From: Alteromonas macleodii
GTDB taxonomy: Bacteria; Pseudomonadota; Gammaproteobacteria; Enterobacterales; Alteromonadaceae
Length of the DNA: 64,000 bases
Direction: 5' to 3'
Assembly: GCF_903772925.1 (NCBI RefSeq)
Contig: NZ_LR812090.1
Location: 4,541,902-4,605,901 of the forward strand
The position numbers and the translations under genes are program-made. Below, piece after piece: positions 42,229-52,183 of the stretch. Position 1 is the stretch's first letter. Every line of letters starts with the position of its first letter. The notes below the pieces were generated by a model that saw only the letters and a program-made list of their open reading frames with translations, did no database searches and was not told the origin of the DNA.

Positions 42229-44682
42229 ATGTCGTGGATGCGAAAAGCCCTTTTGTCGGTATTTCATTATCCTGTTAAGTTACTGGTTAAAGCTCACAGT
42301 ATTCCAGTTAACGTTGAAACCGAATTAGGAATAGATAAGAGCAAGCCTATTGTTTATCTACTTCCCACAAACTCAGTGACCGACCAGCTTGCGCTGAGAA
42401 TGTCGACCAAATACCTAGGCCTTCCTAGCCCAACAGACACACTTACACTGGCAGGTAGAGAGTATTCGTCTACTCTATTTTTACGTAAAACCCAACCTCT
42501 TTTTCGCTCATCAGCCAAAGATACGGGAATTGAAGACGTTTTCACTGACCTTTTTCATTTGCACAGAGATCACGAAAACCTCGACTTACAGGTAGTTCCT
42601 GTTTATGTAACCTGGGGTCGAGCCCCAGGCCGTGGTAATCCGGGCTTAAGCGATTTAATAGCTGATAAGGCTGCACCGAGCTGGCTACGTAAACTTTTCA
42701 TCGTGCTGTTTTTAGGCAGAGATAACTTTATTAATTATTCTAAAGCTGTTTCAGCGCGGGCCATGTCAAATCAACACGGTAGTGATCAGAGCATCGCCCA
42801 TAAGCTTGTACGCGTAGCAAGTACTCACTTTCAACGTAAGCGTCAAAGTATGACGGGCCCTACTCTGCTAGAGCGACAAGAACTCAACAACAGTGTATTG
42901 GGTTCGGATGCAGTACGCCGTGCGATCGCGGAAGAATCAAGAAGCAAAAAGGTCACTCACGAAAAGGCCAAGGAGCGGGCTCAAAGCTATATCACCGAAA
43001 TTGCTGCAGATTATCGTGAAGGGCTTATCCGCTTTGGCGACAGACTGCTAACTCGTATATGGAACAAAATTTATAACGGTATTAGCGTAGGCCACGCAGA
43101 TCGCATTCGCGAGTTGGCAGCTAACGGGCACGAAATTATTTATGTACCTTGCCACCGCAGTCACATGGACTATCTGTTATTAACCTACGTGATTTATCAC
43201 GAAGGTATGGTAACGCCTCACATTGCAGCAGGTATCAATCTTAACTTTTGGCCCGTAGGAAAAGTATTCCGCCGAGGAGGGGCTTTCTTCCTTCGCCGGA
43301 GTTTTGCAGGCAACAAGCTTTACACGGCAGTGTTCAGGGAATATTTAGAGCTGCTGTTTAACAAAGGCTATTCTGTAAAGTACTACCCTGAGGGTGGACG
43401 CAGCCGCACGGGCCGTTTAATACCGCCGAAAACCGGTATGCTGGCCATGACAATTCAAGCCATGCTTAAAGGCGTTAACCGCCCAGTTAGTATTGTTCCT
43501 GTCTACATTGGCTATGAAAACGTGATGGAAGTGAAGAGCTACCTGAACGAACTTAAAGGGTCAAAGAAGAAAAAAGAGTCTAATCTTCAGGTGTTTTCAG
43601 CCATTCGTAAACTTAAGAATTACGGGCATGGGTATGTGAACTTTGGTGAGCCTATCGCTCTTAATCAGTTCCTTGAAAGTCATGTCCCGAATTGGCGCGA
43701 CTGTCGCGATGCCGAACCAGAGAAGAAGCCTGCTTGGTTAACGCCTGCCGTTAATGAATTAGCTAACAACGTCATGACGCGTATCAATCGCGCTGCGGCA
43801 CTTAACGGCATGGCATTAGCTTCGCTATGTCTACTGTCTTCTAAAAGGCAGACTATGAGTGAGGTTGAGCTTAAACAAGCCATGGATGACTTCATGAACT
43901 TGTTTAAAACAGTGCCCTTTAGTGATGACGCCACTATTCCAGATTCATCAGCACAAGAATTGCTTCGGGATACATTAAAGTTAGGTCGTTTTGATGTTAA
44001 AGAAGACGATTACGGTCGTTTGATCAGCCCTCAGCCTAAATCTGCTGTATACCTGACCTACTATCGCAACAATATTTTGCACTTGTTCGCCATACCAGGT
44101 CTTATCATGGCGTCTATCTTCGCTAAGAAGGGCGCAACCAAGAACAGTATTTTCCAACTGATTGCAGCACTTTATCCTTTGCTGCAAAAAGAACTGTTTT
44201 TACATCTAACGCAAGATGAAGCGCTTGCGCATACTGATGCGCTAATCACGGCGATGTTAGACAACGGACTGCTGCGCCAAAAAGACGGTGAGCTTTTACC
44301 ACCAGATGCACACTGCAAGCAGTTCCATTCTGCTTGGTTATTAAGCCGCTGTATGCAAGAAACATTGCAGCGTTATGCCGTAGTGCTGACGATTCTTGAT
44401 AAAGAAAAGGTGATTAGCCGCAGTGCATTAGAGCGAGAAAGTAAACAAGTCGCTGAGCGCTTATCAGCCCTTTATGGCTTAAGCTCTCCTGAGTTTTACG
44501 ATAAGAACGTATTGTCTAGCTTTATCGGCGCGCTGAAAGATAACCATTGGTTAGATTCAGAAAAAGACGGCAGCTTAAAATACTCGGAAGAGTGTGAAGC
44601 CTTGCGGGCTGACGTGATGGCGCTGATATGGCCTGAGATGATTCAGCATTTGGAAAATGTTGCGCTTAACTCGGCAAATTAG
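42229..44682 (+). CDS. plsB: Glycerol-3-phosphate 1-O-acyltransferase PlsB
   Basis: An 817-residue inner-membrane enzyme that adds the first acyl chain to glycerol-3-phosphate in phospholipid synthesis. The acyltransferase motifs are present: VPCHRSHMDYLLL with the HX4D pair His309 and Asp314, GGAFFLRRSF, YYPEGGRSRTGRL, and VPVYIGYE. Length and arrangement match E. coli PlsB (807 residues). The ATG at 42229 is followed by a hydrophilic N-terminus MSWMRKALLS. A palindromic terminator follows at 44722. It is flanked by a divergent diguanylate cyclase gene. Confidence 0.95.
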   Translation: MSWMRKALLSVFHYPVKLLVKAHSIPVNVETELGIDKSKPIVYLLPTNSVTDQLALRMSTKYLGLPSPTDTLTLAGREYSSTLFLRKTQPLFRSSAKDTGIEDVFTDLFHLHRDHENLDLQVVPVYVTWGRAPGRGNPGLSDLIADKAAPSWLRKLFIVLFLGRDNFINYSKAVSARAMSNQHGSDQSIAHKLVRVASTHFQRKRQSMTGPTLLERQELNNSVLGSDAVRRAIAEESRSKKVTHEKAKERAQSYITEIAADYREGLIRFGDRLLTRIWNKIYNGISVGHADRIRELAANGHEIIYVPCHRSHMDYLLLTYVIYHEGMVTPHIAAGINLNFWPVGKVFRRGGAFFLRRSFAGNKLYTAVFREYLELLFNKGYSVKYYPEGGRSRTGRLIPPKTGMLAMTIQAMLKGVNRPVSIVPVYIGYENVMEVKSYLNELKGSKKKKESNLQVFSAIRKLKNYGHGYVNFGEPIALNQFLESHVPNWRDCRDAEPEKKPAWLTPAVNELANNVMTRINRAAALNGMALASLCLLSSKRQTMSEVELKQAMDDFMNLFKTVPFSDDATIPDSSAQELLRDTLKLGRFDVKEDDYGRLISPQPKSAVYLTYYRNNILHLFAIPGLIMASIFAKKGATKNSIFQLIAALYPLLQKELFLHLTQDEALAHTDALITAMLDNGLLRQKDGELLPPDAHCKQFHSAWLLSRCMQETLQRYAVVLTILDKEKVISRSALERESKQVAERLSALYGLSSPEFYDKNVLSSFIGALKDNHWLDSEKDGSLKYSEECEALRADVMALIWPEMIQHLENVALNSAN

Positions 44683-44721
44683 CGTTGTAAGCAACAAAGA
44701 CTATCGCTTTGTTAAAGGCGT

Positions 44722-44753
44722 AAAAAAACCCATGCATCCGCATGGGTTTTTTA
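44722..44753. terminator. Bidirectional terminator between plsB and ilvA
   Basis: A 13-bp stem, AAAAAACCCATGC (44723-44735) with GCATGGGTTTTTT (44740-44752), around ATCC. It has a T-run on both strands, so it should end plsB reading right and ilvA reading left. Confidence 0.9.
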
Positions 44754-44973
44754 TTGAGCGTATTGTTAACTTAAAACTATATTTCGATAGGTACTCAGCC
44801 AGACTTCCATAGAGGCTGATATAGTAAAGTTGAAATAGTGCCGCTTTGTATCGCTCCTCGGTAAACCTGCGCTTAACGTGAAGCAATACAAAGCGAAAAA
44901 AGGTTTAAAACGAGCTAAGTTTCGCTTTTGAATGTATAGCTATCAAAGGCTGCTGTGCATAGCCGGCAAAACG

Positions 44974-46521
44974 TTATGCTGGTTGCGACAGAAAAAAGCG
45001 ATACGCAGGGTTATCCGTTACTTCTTCTACCTTATAGCCTAATTCAGCTACATGCTGGTTAAAGTCATCCCTGCTTTCTGGCGCAATGTCAAAACCAACC
45101 AATACCAAGCCTTCCGCAGCTCCGTGGTTACGATAGTGGAATAAAGTAATGTTCCACTGCTCGCCCAATGTATTTAAGAAGTTTAGTAGTGCACCTGGGC
45201 GCTCCGGAAATTCAAAGCTGAACACCTGCTCGTTTAAAATGGTCGGCGGGCGGCCTCCTACCATATGCCGAACATGAAGCTTTGCTAACTCGTTATCAGT
45301 TAGGTTAACGCAGTCATATCCTTTACTTTCAAGGTCACTTTGAAGGGACGCAAATTCTTGTTGACCGCCCTTTAGCTTAACCCCAACAAAAATATGCGCT
45401 TCGCTCTCACTTGCATAGCGATAGTTGAATTCAGTAATCGCTTTTGCCCCTACGCATTCACAAAACTGTTTAAACGCGCCTTTAGTTTCAGGAATTTTAA
45501 CGGCAAAAACGGCTTCTTTCTGCTCACCTAATTCACAGCGTTCAGACACATAGCGCAGGGTATGAAAGTTGATGTTTGCGCCACATAAAATACCGCCTAG
45601 CTTTTTACCTTTAAGGTCATGTTGCTTGGCATATTTGCGAATTGCCGCTACCGATAATGCACCAGCAGGCTCGGCGATAACGCGAGTATCATCGAAAATA
45701 TCTTTTATAGCCCCGCAAATCTCATCATTGCTAACCGTAATAGTTTCATCAACTAAGCGGTTACACAGGCGAAAAGTTTCTTGCCCCATTACTTTCACAG
45801 CCACGCCATCGGCAAAAATACCTACGCTTTCCAACTCAGTAGGCTCGCCTTGCGCTTTTGCTTTAATGAAACAGGCCGACTCTTCTGACTCAACGGCTAC
45901 AATCTTAATACTGGGTTTGAGTTGCTTTAAGTACACCGCAATGCCTGCGGCTAGACCGCCACCGCCAACAGCAATAAACAAAATATCCAGGTTTGGGTTT
46001 TGCTCTAACAGTTCTCGTGCAACAGTACCTTGTCCGGCGATTACATCGGGGTTATCGAAGGGCGGAACAAAGGTATACCCGTGGGTATCACACAAATCTT
46101 TGGCATGGTTGCTTGCCTGGTCGAAGCTGGTGCCATGCAAGACTACATTTACGTTATCACCACCGAAGCGACGTACAGCGTCCACTTTAATGTCAGGGGT
46201 GGTTTCGGGCATTACGATAGTTGCTTGAATGCCCTTCATTTTTGCACTGTATGCTAAGCCCTGGGCATGATTACCCGCTGATGCGCCAATAACGCCAGCT
46301 TGAAGCTGTGCTTCACTTAACGAACAAATACGGTTGTAGGCACCGCGCAGCTTAAAGCTTTTTACTGGCTGCTGATCTTCTCGTTTCAAAAAGATCTCGT
46401 TGCCAAGCTCCGCTGAAAGCAAAGACATATAAGACAGTTCACTGGCCACCGCCACATCGTAAACGGGAGCGAGTAATATCTTTTTCAGATACTCGTGGTC
46501 GCTAACGTGCTCGTTTTCCAT
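44974..46521 (-). CDS. ilvA: Threonine ammonia-lyase, biosynthetic
   Basis: A 515-residue PLP enzyme that converts threonine to 2-oxobutanoate, the first committed step to isoleucine. The catalytic domain (about 1-320) has the PLP lysine Lys57 in VKSFKLRGAYN and GGGGLAAGIA (phosphate loop). The C-terminal 190 residues form two ACT-like regulatory domains (EKKE/AVFAVKIPETKGAFKQFCE and FSFEFPERPGALLNFLNTLG), which in E. coli give isoleucine inhibition and valine relief. Length equals E. coli IlvA (514). The start codon overlaps the stop of ilvD by one base (TAATG), so they are coupled. Confidence 0.96.
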   Translation of the reverse strand: MENEHVSDHEYLKKILLAPVYDVAVASELSYMSLLSAELGNEIFLKREDQQPVKSFKLRGAYNRICSLSEAQLQAGVIGASAGNHAQGLAYSAKMKGIQATIVMPETTPDIKVDAVRRFGGDNVNVVLHGTSFDQASNHAKDLCDTHGYTFVPPFDNPDVIAGQGTVARELLEQNPNLDILFIAVGGGGLAAGIAVYLKQLKPSIKIVAVESEESACFIKAKAQGEPTELESVGIFADGVAVKVMGQETFRLCNRLVDETITVSNDEICGAIKDIFDDTRVIAEPAGALSVAAIRKYAKQHDLKGKKLGGILCGANINFHTLRYVSERCELGEQKEAVFAVKIPETKGAFKQFCECVGAKAITEFNYRYASESEAHIFVGVKLKGGQQEFASLQSDLESKGYDCVNLTDNELAKLHVRHMVGGRPPTILNEQVFSFEFPERPGALLNFLNTLGEQWNITLFHYRNHGAAEGLVLVGFDIAPESRDDFNQHVAELGYKVEEVTDNPAYRFFLSQPA

Positions 46522-48371
46522 TACAAGTCTTCCAACTTACTGACATCGCGCACTGCACCTTTGTCGGCACTGGTTGCCAGCGCGGCAAAGGTCTTAAGTG
46601 ATGTAGACACTTCGCGTACACGATCTTTCGGTTTCCAAGGCTTATCGCTTGCTTCCATTTTTGCGCGGCGCTCGGCAAGTGCTTCATCAGAAATAACGAT
46701 GTTGATGCTTCGGTTAGGGATATCTATTTCAATCTTATCGCCGTCTTCAACTACGCCAATGCCGCCACCGCTGGCAGCCTCTGGTGAACAGTGACCGATA
46801 GACAAGCCACTTGTACCACCACTGAAACGCCCGTCGGTTACTAGCGCGCAGTGCTTACCTAGGCCCTTCGATTTCAAGTACGACGTTGGGTACAGCATTT
46901 CTTGCATACCTGGACCACCGCGAGGGCCTTCATAGCGAATAAACACGACGTCACCGGCTTTTACTTCATCGCCCAATATGCCTGCCACTGCATCATCTTG
47001 GCTCTCGTAGATACGCGCGGTACCGTTAAACTTTAGGATGGACTCATCCACACCTGCGGTTTTAACAATACAGCCATCTTCGGCCAAATTGCCGTATAAC
47101 ACCGCTAAGCCACCTTCTTGACTAAATGCATTCTCGATAGAGCGAATGCAACCATTTTCACGGTCGGCATCGGCCTCATCCCAGCGACAATCTTGGCTAA
47201 AGGCTTTTGTCGTACGAATACCCGCAGGGCCCGCGCGATAGAAGGTGATAGCGTCTTTGTTCTCTGGGTTGGTTATGTCCCACTCGCTGATAACCTCAGT
47301 AAGCTGCTTGCCTAAGACGTGATTCACATCGGTATTTAGTAAGCCTGCCTTGTTCAACTCGTTCAAAATACCCAGTACGCCGCCGGCACGGTGAACGTCT
47401 TCCATATGATATTTAGGGGTAGAAGGCGCCACCTTACACAAGTGAGGCACTTTGCGAGACAAGCGGTCGATATCATCCATAGTGAAAGGCACTTCACCTT
47501 CCATCGCTGCCGCTAGCAAGTGCAGAATGGTATTGGTCGAACCACCCATGGCGATGTCTAGGCTCATGGCGTTTTCAAACGCTTTAAAGTTAGCAATGTT
47601 CCGCGGCAATACGCTTTCATCATCATCGCCGTAGTAGCGCTTACAAAGCTCTACAATTTGCTTACCGGCTTGCTTAAACAAACCTTCACGGTCGGCGTGA
47701 GTGGCGAGCATAGAGCCATTGCCCGGAAGTGATAGACCTAACGCTTCAGTTAAGCAGTTCATTGAGTTTGCAGTAAACATACCTGAACACGACCCACAAG
47801 TAGGGCAAGCAGAGCGCTCAATTTCGTCAGTGTCGGCATCGCTCACTTTATCATCAGCAGCCGCTACCATGGCGTCAACCAAATCAAGCTTAATCAGCTG
47901 GTCTGAAAGCTTGGTTTTACCCGCTTCCATTGGGCCGCCAGATACGAATATAACGGGCACGTTCAAACGCATAGACGCCATTAACATTCCCGGGGTGATC
48001 TTGTCGCAGTTAGAAATACAAACAATGGCATCCGCGCAATGTGCGTTCACCATGTACTCCACTGCATCAGCAATGATTTCACGAGACGGAAGACTATACA
48101 GCATGCCGCTGTGCCCCATTGCGATACCGTCATCTACCGCTATAGTATTGAATTCTTTGGCGACACCACCGGCTTCTTCCACGCTGCGCGCTACTAGCTG
48201 ACCGAGGTCTTTGAGGTGAACGTGCCCAGGTACAAACTGCGTAAATGAGTTAGCAATAGCAATAATAGGCTTGCCGAAATCAGAATCTTTCATTCCGGTT
48301 GCACGCCATAGCGCACGAGCGCCGGCCATATTTCTACCTTGTGTGGTAGTTGCAGAACGTAACTTGGGCAT
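46521..48371 (-). CDS. ilvD: Dihydroxy-acid dehydratase
   Basis: A 616-residue Fe-S dehydratase that makes the 2-keto acids of the isoleucine and valine pathways. Typical blocks: [27 protein letters not shown] at the N-terminus, [53 protein letters not shown] with the cluster cysteines, and [19 protein letters not shown] near the end. The length matches E. coli IlvD (616). AAGGA precedes the ATG at 48371. It is first in ilvD-ilvA. Confidence 0.97.
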   Translation of the reverse strand: MPKLRSATTTQGRNMAGARALWRATGMKDSDFGKPIIAIANSFTQFVPGHVHLKDLGQLVARSVEEAGGVAKEFNTIAVDDGIAMGHSGMLYSLPSREIIADAVEYMVNAHCADAIVCISNCDKITPGMLMASMRLNVPVIFVSGGPMEAGKTKLSDQLIKLDLVDAMVAAADDKVSDADTDEIERSACPTCGSCSGMFTANSMNCLTEALGLSLPGNGSMLATHADREGLFKQAGKQIVELCKRYYGDDDESVLPRNIANFKAFENAMSLDIAMGGSTNTILHLLAAAMEGEVPFTMDDIDRLSRKVPHLCKVAPSTPKYHMEDVHRAGGVLGILNELNKAGLLNTDVNHVLGKQLTEVISEWDITNPENKDAITFYRAGPAGIRTTKAFSQDCRWDEADADRENGCIRSIENAFSQEGGLAVLYGNLAEDGCIVKTAGVDESILKFNGTARIYESQDDAVAGILGDEVKAGDVVFIRYEGPRGGPGMQEMLYPTSYLKSKGLGKHCALVTDGRFSGGTSGLSIGHCSPEAASGGGIGVVEDGDKIEIDIPNRSINIVISDEALAERRAKMEASDKPWKPKDRVREVSTSLKTFAALATSADKGAVRDVSKLEDL

Positions 48372-48798
48372 AAATCCTTCCCGTTAATTTTAGGTGCTAG
48401 GGTTTAATGCTAGACCTTTGTGTGAAACTTAAAAACAGTGGTAAACCAGTAATGCTTTGGCTTGTTTTCCAATACGCGCTGTTTTACTCAAAATTGCATG
48501 TCATACTGATGATGTATTAAATCATCTTAGGTCGTTTAAGCGAAGGGCGACAAAGCCTTACTGCTTACAGATCAGTAGCGCTTTGTTTTATATGATATCT
48601 TTGACTTACAATGCCGTATTCCGTTGACATTATAAAAATGAAATGTTGTTCGTTAGGGGTTATGGCATTCCCCTACACGCAATACGCGATAAACCGCGAA
48701 TTGGTATTGCGCAAAGAAATAGCATGAAACACACGGTTTGATCAAGTTTTTTGCGGTAGAAATAGCGAGTTCTTAAGAGTAGTAAAAGGGTAATAAGC
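48372..48798. other. Leader and promoter region of ilvD and the TRIC gene
   Basis: These 427 bases separate divergent genes. On the minus strand a TATAAT (48634-48629) is a candidate ilvD -10, giving a leader of about 250 bases. A hairpin (48550-48586, ACAAAGC with GCTTTGT and an inner ACTG/CAGT stem) lies in that leader. The minus-strand frames I translated there (M-I-stop and M-T-C-N-F-E-stop) show no Ile/Val/Leu-rich leader peptide, so classic attenuation like ilvGMEDA is not supported. On the plus strand the same hairpin ends in TTTT. Confidence 0.45.
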
Positions 48799-49416
48799 AT
48801 GTTCGATTGGTTTCACTGGTTAAACCTAGCAGGCGTTGCTGTGTGTGCAATTTCAGGCACCCTTATGGCTTATCAAAAACGCATGGATGGATTTGGCGTG
48901 GTAGTGCTTGCCAGTGCTACAGCCATTGGCGGAGGTACATTGCGAGATGTGATGCTAGATGTACCCGTGTTTTGGATTGCCGATACCGATTACTTGTACA
49001 CCACGCTAATTGCCGCCTTTATACCCATTGTTTGGCTGCGAATTAGCCCACGCTTCCCTTTTCACTACCTGTTAATTGCCGATGCTTTTGGGCTAGCACT
49101 TTTTAATGTAGTAGGCATAGAGAAAGCCTTAGCCAACGACACAGGCATGGCAGTGGCGGTAGCAATGGGCACTATTACTGGTGTGTTTGGAGGGTTGTTA
49201 CGCGACGTCATCTGCCGCGAAGTACCGCTGGTACTAAACGGCGAGCTTTATGCGATGACCTGTATCGCTGGCGGTATTGTATATGGCATCGCACTTGAAT
49301 TTAACCTTGCTACCCAATGGTGCGGTATTGCAGCTCTTGCAACCACCGTATTGTTTAGATTAGGCGCCATGCGCTGGCATTGGCAGCTACCTGTATTTTA
49401 CAACGATCATTATTAG
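48799..49416 (+). CDS. TRIC family cation channel protein (UPF0126)
   Basis: A 205-residue membrane protein of the UPF0126/TRIC family. It has two repeats of three helices plus a seventh. The glycine-rich helix breaks are the diagnostic feature: GGGTLRDVMLDVPVFW (about 47-62) and FGGLLRDVICREVPLVL (about 132-148). Prokaryotic TRIC proteins are potassium-permeable trimeric channels; whether this member is one is not shown here. E. coli YadS/YicG are relatives. It lies between ilvD (divergent) and yifB. Confidence 0.9.
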   Translation: MFDWFHWLNLAGVAVCAISGTLMAYQKRMDGFGVVVLASATAIGGGTLRDVMLDVPVFWIADTDYLYTTLIAAFIPIVWLRISPRFPFHYLLIADAFGLALFNVVGIEKALANDTGMAVAVAMGTITGVFGGLLRDVICREVPLVLNGELYAMTCIAGGIVYGIALEFNLATQWCGIAALATTVLFRLGAMRWHWQLPVFYNDHY

Positions 49417-49619
49417 CATCTAACCTTCGTTGCCGAGCAGGGTAATCAATGACTTAGCTCGGTGAGTATTGGCGATAAATCCCGTCGTTAGTACAGTTAC
49501 ATCTTTATCCCACTCTCACTAGAGTTTATGCCCAAAGCGTTAACTATTTAGCCGCACTTGAGTTTTGAAATTTCAATTAGGCGAACAATGAGTGTGTAAG
49601 AAGAGAGGGTGTTCACAAT

Positions 49620-51134
49620 ATGGGAATGGCTGTTGTTAAAACCTTTGCAGGGCAGGGGGTGTCTGCACCAGAGGTAAGTGTTGAAATTCACTTGGCTAAT
49701 GGACTACCTGCCTTTCAACTGGTCGGTATGGCTGAAACCAGTGTAAAAGAAGCCCGTGAGCGGGTGCGCAGCGCGCTAATTAACAGTGGTTTCGAATTTC
49801 CTGCTAAACGTATAACGGTTAATTTAGCGCCGGCTGATATCCCAAAGTTCGGCGGCCGGTTCGACCTTCCTATTGCCGTTGGCATTTTAGCAGCATCGGG
49901 TTACATTTCAGATATTAGCCTGCTTAATATTGCCTTTGTGGGCGAGTTAGCGCTAAACGGTGAGATTAAACCGGTTAACGGGCTTATTCCTGTAGTGATG
50001 ACGGCAGCGAACGAAGATATAGCCCTGGTGTATCCGGGAGATAACGATGTTGAAGCAGCCTTGGTTTCCCACGCCACACGCTTTCCCGCCTTCGATCTTC
50101 TATCTGTTTATGAACACCTTACTGGTAACAAAAAGCTCGCCAAAGGCCAGCCTTTCACCTCTCATTCATCACGCAAATCCCCAACGGGTTGGGATGATAT
50201 TATCGGTCAAGAGCAGGCTAAACGGGCCCTAATTATTGCAGCTAGCGGGGCTCACAACCTACTGATGGTAGGCCCGCCAGGCACAGGTAAAAGCTTGCTT
50301 GCCAGCCGAATGTTGTCGCTATTACCGGATATGAGTGAAGAAGAAGCCTTGGAAGTCGCCGCTATTCACTCAGTGAAAGGCGAAAAGCTAAATGCTGAAC
50401 GTTTTCTAACCCGCCACCTGCGCTCCCCCCATCACACAAGTTCTGCGATAGCGCTTACTGGCGGTGGTTCTAACCCTGTGCCGGGAGAAATTTCACTGGC
50501 CCACAACGGCATCTTATTTTTAGACGAACTCCCCGAATTTGGCCGAAAAGCGCTGGATGTATTGCGCGAACCGCTTGAAACTGGCGACGTGCATTTATCC
50601 CGTGCATCAGGAAGTGCAACGTACCCCGCTAATTTTCAACTCGTAGCCGCCATGAACCCAAGCCCTACTGGGGATATTGACGACAACCGCCTGACACCTC
50701 AGCAACAACTTAATTACTTAAACCGTTTGTCAGGCCCGCTGCTAGATAGAATAGATATACAAGTCGAGGTGCCTAGACTACCAGACTACGACTTGCCAGA
50801 GCGGGGCAATAGACCTGACGACTCGTTACATGACATGCGGGAAAGGGTGATAGCTGCACGGCAAAGACAGGACTCTCGACAAGGCAAAGCCAATGGCGCT
50901 CTACACGCGGGGGAGCTTGCCGACATCTGTTTGCTAGATGACGCAGATCTCCTCTTTTTACAGGCAGCCGCGAAACAGCTTAATTTATCTATGCGCGTAT
51001 TTCACCGCACGCTAAAAGTGGCTAGAACCATTGCCGACCTTGAAGAAGAAAACACCGTATCAAGGGCGCATATCGCGGAAGCTCTGGGCTATCGAGCTCT
51101 CGATAACCTTATAAAGCAGCTCAGTGCTAGCTAA
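49620..51134 (+). CDS. comM: YifB/ComM magnesium-chelatase-like AAA+ ATPase
   Basis: A 504-residue protein of the YifB/ComM family. The N-terminal part (about 1-180) is the Lon-protease-like domain with VGMAETSVKEARERVRSAL, followed by a Mg-chelatase-type AAA+ ATPase: Walker A GPPGTGKS (218-225), Walker B GILFLDELPEF, and a C-terminal domain with RVFHRTLKVARTIADLE. ComM promotes branch migration during natural transformation in Vibrio and relatives. In E. coli yifB also lies next to the ilv operon. The start at 49620 is preceded at some distance by GAGAGGG; Met3 is an alternative. Confidence 0.94.
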   Translation: MGMAVVKTFAGQGVSAPEVSVEIHLANGLPAFQLVGMAETSVKEARERVRSALINSGFEFPAKRITVNLAPADIPKFGGRFDLPIAVGILAASGYISDISLLNIAFVGELALNGEIKPVNGLIPVVMTAANEDIALVYPGDNDVEAALVSHATRFPAFDLLSVYEHLTGNKKLAKGQPFTSHSSRKSPTGWDDIIGQEQAKRALIIAASGAHNLLMVGPPGTGKSLLASRMLSLLPDMSEEEALEVAAIHSVKGEKLNAERFLTRHLRSPHHTSSAIALTGGGSNPVPGEISLAHNGILFLDELPEFGRKALDVLREPLETGDVHLSRASGSATYPANFQLVAAMNPSPTGDIDDNRLTPQQQLNYLNRLSGPLLDRIDIQVEVPRLPDYDLPERGNRPDDSLHDMRERVIAARQRQDSRQGKANGALHAGELADICLLDDADLLFLQAAAKQLNLSMRVFHRTLKVARTIADLEEENTVSRAHIAEALGYRALDNLIKQLSAS

Positions 51135-51153
51135 GCGTAACTAATAAAATAAC

Positions 51154-52026
51154 TTACCCTCGGGAATGCAGGTTTAGCTGCATAAAGGCATTGATAAGCG
51201 GTTCGTTTTGCTTATCTTGTAAACAGCATAGGCCAAGGGCATAAGGCTCGATATCTTCAACCTGAATTTGGGTTACCGCATTAGCCATACTGGAGTGATC
51301 GAGCACTACCTTTGGCACAAAGCCTACACCACACTCTAGCGCTACCATGCTTACAATAGCTTCGTTACCGCCTACATAGGCATACACGTTAGGCCGAATA
51401 CCGTGCTCGGCAAACCAGTGATAGGCGGTGCGTCGAGTTGGCCCGGTTTCAGGCATTATCACCTGATGCTTGGTCCAATCTAGCTGACTTAGCTGAGTAA
51501 GTCGCCATTCCCTTGGCGCAATAAGAACCAAAGGCACGTTATCAAGAGCGGTGAAATGCAAATCTGTTGGCATGTCAGGGGTATAAATAGCAATAGATAA
51601 ATCACACTGCTTACTTTTAACTTTCTCTATGGCAAGGGCAGGGTCACCGGTTATTAAACGTATATCTACCCCCGGGTGTTGCTGCCTAAACTGCCTTAGC
51701 ATAGCGGGCAAATGGCTTTGACTAGCAGTTACCGAGCAAAATACGCTTAGTTCCCCCTGAAGTGCATCGCTATCTTCTTTTAAATCAATTTTTAATTGCT
51801 GCCAATCAGCTAGCGCTTGTTTTGAGAAGGATAGTAGCTTGTGCCCACTATGAGTGAGCGCGACCTTACGGTTATCTCGTTTGAACAAGGTACAGCCTAA
51901 CTCGTCTTCAAGGCGCTGAATTACGCGGCTTAAAGTAGATGGCGATACATACATGGCCTCAGCGGTAACGCCGAAGTGTAGGCTGGTAGCCAAGTGGTTA
52001 AAGAGCTGTAGACTGCGAAAATCCAT
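51154..52026 (-). CDS. ilvY: LysR-type regulator IlvY
   Basis: A 290-residue LysR regulator matching E. coli IlvY over its length: [44 protein letters not shown] (HTH), [32 protein letters not shown], and [25 protein letters not shown]. It activates ilvC in response to acetolactate or acetohydroxybutyrate. The start at 52026 gives the MDF- start of the family; 52032 is an alternative. It is divergent from ilvC, as in E. coli, and a TGCAA repeat in between is the likely operator. Confidence 0.95.
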   Translation of the reverse strand: MDFRSLQLFNHLATSLHFGVTAEAMYVSPSTLSRVIQRLEDELGCTLFKRDNRKVALTHSGHKLLSFSKQALADWQQLKIDLKEDSDALQGELSVFCSVTASQSHLPAMLRQFRQQHPGVDIRLITGDPALAIEKVKSKQCDLSIAIYTPDMPTDLHFTALDNVPLVLIAPREWRLTQLSQLDWTKHQVIMPETGPTRRTAYHWFAEHGIRPNVYAYVGGNEAIVSMVALECGVGFVPKVVLDHSSMANAVTQIQVEDIEPYALGLCCLQDKQNEPLINAFMQLNLHSRG

Positions 52027-52041
52027 ATACATTTCACTTTA

Positions 52042-52059
52042 TGCAATATTATCTTGCAA
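52042..52059. promoter_or_regulatory. Candidate IlvY operator
   Basis: Between ilvY and ilvC, TGCAA occurs at 52042-52046 and TTGCAA at 52054-52059, with 8 bases between the TGCAA copies. TTGCAA is itself palindromic. IlvY sites in E. coli are built of TTGCAA-type half-sites. The position near the ilvY start fits autoregulation and ilvC activation. Confidence 0.45.
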
Positions 52060-52183
52060 ATATATCATTTTCCAAAACAAAAGAAATCTTTTAGTCTCAC
52101 TACCAAGTCGTCATAGACGAGGTCTGTCAACGCCAAGGTCGGTGTTTGATATTGACAAAAATGAATGTTGTTCGGAAATTTTT

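Noticed and set aside
44701..44886. 61-codon minus-strand frame after ilvA
   Set aside because: It runs through the terminator hairpin and has no ribosome site or known family.
45569..46228. 219-codon plus-strand frame
   Set aside because: It is entirely antisense to ilvA, has no recognisable domain, and is serine/threonine/proline rich as expected of a shadow frame.
47701..48201. 166-codon plus-strand frame
   Set aside because: It is entirely antisense to ilvD and has no domain or ribosome site.
48601..48626. TTGACT and TTGACA -35-like sites before the TRIC gene
   Set aside because: No -10 hexamer lies at 16-18 bases from either one.
51953..52183. 77-codon upstream extension of the ilvC frame
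   Set aside because: It overlaps the divergent ilvY gene and the promoter region; IlvC homologues start at MANYFNTL (52184), which has a ribosome site.
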